A program made the position numbers and the translations under genes. From CAYJAD01 sp964371225 (GTDB taxonomy: Bacteria; Desulfobacterota; Desulfovibrionia; Desulfovibrionales; Desulfovibrionaceae), in NCBI GenBank assembly GCA_964371225.1, contig CAYJNA010000100.1, positions 1-8,835 of the forward strand: 8,835 nt of DNA, read 5' to 3'. Positions within the stretch are counted from its first letter, which is position 1; the number at the start of each line of letters is the position of its first letter. The notes beneath the pieces were generated by a model. That model was not told where the DNA came from, did no database searches, and saw nothing but the letters and a program-made list of their open reading frames with translations. Positions 5,995 through 8,835 of this stretch are shown here, in pieces.

Positions 5995-8637
5995 CTACGA
6001 AGAGGAAGCCACAAGCTTGCGCATGATGAAGGGTAAAATCCCGCCATGTTTAAAGCACACAAGTTCTGATTGTGTATCTAAACGAGCAAGCAAGGTTATT
6101 TCCCGAACATTGCCGTCAGCTCCTTGCACTTGCACCTGCACATGAGAGGCCAATCCCACCTCATTAATATTCTTAAGGCTAAAGAGTTCGTCCCCCTGAA
6201 GGCCATGACTTTCTGCCGATTCACCCGCAAGGAATTGTAAAGGCAAAATACCCATACCCACAAGATTGGCGCGGTGAATACGTTCAAAAGACTGTGCCAT
6301 AACGCACTTCACCCCAAGAAAATACGAGCCCTTGGCGGCCCAGTCTCGTGATGATCCTGTGCCATATTCCTTACCGGCTAAAATTACCAGCGGTGTTTTT
6401 TCCTTGGCATAGGCTTCGGCGGCATCAAAAATGAACATTTCCTCTTTTTCAGGGAATTTCACTGTAAAGGAACCGTCCTTACTAGCAAGGTGATTTTGTA
6501 AGCGTATATTGCCAAAGGTACCGCGCATCATCACTTCATGATTACCACGACGATTACCATAGGTATTAAAGTCCTTAGGACTTAATCCACGCTCCATGAG
6601 GTATTTGGCGGCGGGATATTCTGCTGCAATGCTTCCTCCGGGAGAAATATGGTCTGTGGTGACAGAATCTCCAAATTTAGCCAAAGCACGCGCATTCACT
6701 ATATCATTCAAAGGGGCCACATCTAAGCCCAAACCATCAAAATAAGGGGGACGCTTGATATAGGTAGAATTTTCATCCCACTGATAGGTGGCGCTTTGCG
6801 TTGCGCTTATGCCATCCCAAAAAGTTCCGCCATCATGAAGGCCGGCGTATTCCTCACGGAAAACCTCAGGCGTAATGACCTTGCCATACACCGAGGCTAT
6901 TTCTGCGTCACTGGGCATAATATCTTTTAAGTATACAGGCTTACCATCACTACCTACACCTAAAGCGTCCTTTTCCATATCCGTCAGCATGGAACCAGAC
7001 AAAGCAAAAGCCAGTACAAGCATGGGAGAAGCTAAGAAGTTGGACTTAATTTGCCCATGCACACGACCGCTAAAATTGCGATTGGCCGAAAGCACCGCGC
7101 ACATATTTAAATTATGTTCTTTAATGGCAGAAGCCACAGGGGCCGGTAAGGGGCCGCTATTGCCTATGCATGTTAAGCAGCTATAACCCACGGTATAAAA
7201 GCCCAAAGCTTCCAAAGGAGCCAATAAATCTGCATCCTTCAAATAACGGGTCACTGTGGTGGAACCCGGCGCCAATACCGTTTTAATATAAGCAGGCACC
7301 TTTAAGCCCTTAGCCACGGCATTACGTGCCAAAAGACCCGCCGCCAGCATAAGCTCAGGATTAATGGTATTGGTGCATGAAGTTAAAGAAGCCAAGGCTA
7401 TATGGCCGTGTTTTAGGCGCACTTGCGCGCCATCTTCCATGGCGACAGGCACATCCATCGGTTTTTCCTCTTGCAACAAGGCCGCCACATGGGCTGCGCT
7501 GGCGTCCAAGGCAATATATTGATTGGGACGCGCAGGGCCGGAAATGCAGGGCTTAATGCTACTTAAATCCAATTCAATCACACGCCCAAAACTAGGCTCT
7601 GCACTACCATCCCTATAGAATTGTCCGGCTTTGGCGGCAGCTTCGATAAGTGCGGCTTGCTCCTCACGGCCAGTGATGCGGAAATACTCCACCACTTTGC
7701 CATCCACTGGGAAAAAGCCCAATGTAGCACCGTATTCCGGAGCCATATTGGCCACAGTACAGCGTGCCGGAATGGAAAGGCTGTCCACACCTGAGCCAAA
7801 ATATTCCACAAAGCACTCCACTACCCCTTCTTTACGTAATAGATGGGTAATGGTTAAGGCTAGGTCGGTGGCTGTCACGTGAGCATTGAGTTTACCTGTC
7901 AGGCGTACACCTACCACTTGCGGTACAGGCATAATGCTAGGTTCACCTAACATCACAGTTTCTATTTCAATACCGCCAATGCCATAGGCTACCACGCCAA
8001 TGCCACCCAAGGTACCTGTGTGCGAATCTGCCCCCACCATACTATCAGGATAGGTCACTTGTGTACCGTGTATGCTCTTTTGCATCACCGCTTGGCTAAA
8101 CAATTCCAATTGCAGCTGATGACAAATACCCTTGGCAGGTGGCACCACAGTTACATTATCCATGGCCTTATTGGCCCATTTTAACAAAGCAAAGCGTTCA
8201 CTATTTAAACGGTATTCTTCTTTGATATTTTCATCCATACAGGATTTTTTGCCAAAGAAGTCCACTTGTGCTGAGTGATCTATGGTCACTGCCACAGGCA
8301 CTAAAGGATTAATGCGCGTAGCATCACCACCAAGCTCTGCCACCGCTTCGCGCATGGCGGCCAAATCCATTAAAGCAGGAATGGTAAAGTCATGCATAAG
8401 TACACGGGCAGGATAAAAGCGCAACTCTGCGCCACTTTGCTTTTGCCCAAGACCCAATAAAGCCTGCACTGCCAATTCGCATTCTGTTTCATTTTCTGTT
8501 GTACGTAGTACATTTTCCAAAAGCACACGTAGGCTAAAGGGCAAACTTGCCACATCTACGCCAGCAGGTAAGCTCTTGGTCAAATCCACAGCTTTGTACT
8601 CATTGCCGCCGTGGCTAAAAGATGTATATGTCGTCAT
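5995..8637 (-). CDS. acnA: Aconitate hydratase A (AcnA/IRP family)
   Basis: This cytoplasmic [4Fe-4S] enzyme interconverts citrate and isocitrate via cis-aconitate in the TCA cycle or its oxidative branch toward 2-oxoglutarate and glutamate. At 880 residues it is full length for the AcnA/IRP type (about 890). Cluster-binding cysteines are visible at 421 (SLTSCTNT), 487 and 490 (GYSCLTCIGNSGPL). Other family landmarks are ARVLMHDFT (77-85), DHSAQVD (120-126), VGADSHTGTLGG (201-212), SANRNFSGRVH (518-528), GDSVTTDHISPGGSI (656-670), NTYGNRRGNHEVMMRGTFGN (691-710) and KEYGTGSSRDWAAKG (756-770), the last in the C-terminal swivelling domain. The ATG is preceded by AGAGGAG, with GGAG 5 bases upstream. 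The frame is intact and no key residue seems lost. The small variations DHSAQVD and VPPAKGICHQ, where HSVQVD and PPGTGICHQ are common, are conservative. It appears to be transcribed alone. Confidence 0.96.
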   Translation of the reverse strand: MTTYTSFSHGGNEYKAVDLTKSLPAGVDVASLPFSLRVLLENVLRTTENETECELAVQALLGLGQKQSGAELRFYPARVLMHDFTIPALMDLAAMREAVAELGGDATRINPLVPVAVTIDHSAQVDFFGKKSCMDENIKEEYRLNSERFALLKWANKAMDNVTVVPPAKGICHQLQLELFSQAVMQKSIHGTQVTYPDSMVGADSHTGTLGGIGVVAYGIGGIEIETVMLGEPSIMPVPQVVGVRLTGKLNAHVTATDLALTITHLLRKEGVVECFVEYFGSGVDSLSIPARCTVANMAPEYGATLGFFPVDGKVVEYFRITGREEQAALIEAAAKAGQFYRDGSAEPSFGRVIELDLSSIKPCISGPARPNQYIALDASAAHVAALLQEEKPMDVPVAMEDGAQVRLKHGHIALASLTSCTNTINPELMLAAGLLARNAVAKGLKVPAYIKTVLAPGSTTVTRYLKDADLLAPLEALGFYTVGYSCLTCIGNSGPLPAPVASAIKEHNLNMCAVLSANRNFSGRVHGQIKSNFLASPMLVLAFALSGSMLTDMEKDALGVGSDGKPVYLKDIMPSDAEIASVYGKVITPEVFREEYAGLHDGGTFWDGISATQSATYQWDENSTYIKRPPYFDGLGLDVAPLNDIVNARALAKFGDSVTTDHISPGGSIAAEYPAAKYLMERGLSPKDFNTYGNRRGNHEVMMRGTFGNIRLQNHLASKDGSFTVKFPEKEEMFIFDAAEAYAKEKTPLVILAGKEYGTGSSRDWAAKGSYFLGVKCVMAQSFERIHRANLVGMGILPLQFLAGESAESHGLQGDELFSLKNINEVGLASHVQVQVQGADGNVREITLLARLDTQSELVCFKHGGILPFIMRKLVASSS

Positions 8638-8835
8638 GATTACTCCTCTTTATTCAACACTTTTTCTAGAATGGGAAACTTTTTTCTAAAAACTTTCCCC
8701 TCTCAACCCCGCCCTTAAAAAAGTAATGACGACAATACTCTATCTTTATTGGAAAATCTTGTCGCAAAGATAAAATACACATGCGGCAAAAATTTTCGTT
8801 AAAAATAGCGTACAGCCGCCATGAAAGTTTTTTGG
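8638..8835 (-). promoter_or_regulatory. acnA: Upstream region of acnA
   Basis: This AT-rich stretch should contain the acnA promoter. The ribosome-binding site AGAGGAG reads from the minus strand at 8643-8649. A near-perfect palindrome lies at 8673-8699. Farther up, ATCTT-GTCGCA-AAGAT (8756-8771) is a short dyad that could be an operator. The best promoter-like match is a TTGCGA -35 spaced 17 bases from GATAGA, which overlaps this dyad. It is weak and I do not call a start site. Confidence 0.35.
8673..8699. repeat. Palindrome in the acnA leader
   Basis: GGGAAACTTTTT (8673-8684) pairs with AAAAACTTTCCC (8688-8699) across a 3-base loop, with a single C-C mismatch, giving 11 of 12 paired positions. 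It lies about 24 bases upstream of the acnA ribosome-binding site. It could be a leader hairpin affecting translation or mRNA stability, a terminator for an upstream transcript, or one copy of a dispersed palindromic repeat. No T-run follows outside the stem on either strand. Confidence 0.6.

Noticed and set aside
8666..8835. A minus-strand frame open from the right edge to TAG, 55 codons
   Set aside because: Its end is encoded by the AT-rich acnA leader and its palindrome, its composition is not protein-like, and it has no recognisable motif. More likely a chance open stretch in the promoter region.
8821..8835. ATG on the plus strand at the right edge as the start of a divergent gene
   Set aside because: No Shine-Dalgarno sequence precedes it and only five codons are visible.

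Overview
The window carries two large genes on the minus strand. Reading in the direction of transcription (right to left) they are an aconitate hydratase of the AcnA/IRP family (5995-8637) and a 1720-residue, very acidic, repeat-built adhesin of the type I secretion/RTX class (311-5473). The adhesin's first ~95 residues resemble, from memory, the N-termini of Desulfovibrionaceae surface proteins. With moderate-to-low GC and an AcnA-type aconitase, this suggests a Gram-negative, probably delta-proteobacterial, sulfate-reducer-like host. That assignment is inference; no rRNA or marker gene is present.

Region by region: 2-136 looks like the 3' end of an unidentified plus-strand gene cut by the window edge. 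137-310 is an AT-rich convergent intergenic region with a perfect 16-bp inverted repeat and a terminator-like hairpin just after the adhesin stop. 311-5473 is the adhesin: an N-terminal module ending in a Pro-Ala-Ala-Gly motif, two VCBS-like repeats, a mixed set of T1SS-143/Ig-like repeats, a short helical stretch, an RTX nonapeptide array and a C-terminal secretion region. 5474-5994 holds the adhesin ribosome-binding site, a short reading frame that looks like the C-terminal end of an outer-membrane beta-barrel protein, and three separate palindromes, one flanked by 9-bp direct repeats. 5995-8637 is acnA. 8638-8835 is its upstream region, with a palindrome shortly before the ribosome-binding site.

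The two main genes have no evident functional link. Aconitase is a central-metabolism enzyme. The adhesin would be exported by a type I system (ABC ATPase, HlyD-like adaptor, TolC-like pore) encoded elsewhere, and its PAAG motif suggests LapA-style surface retention released by a LapG-type protease under c-di-GMP control. None of those partner genes is in the window. The least ordinary part is 5474-5994, where an apparent outer-membrane-protein remnant sits among dense palindromes. I did not find a clearly new multi-gene system.
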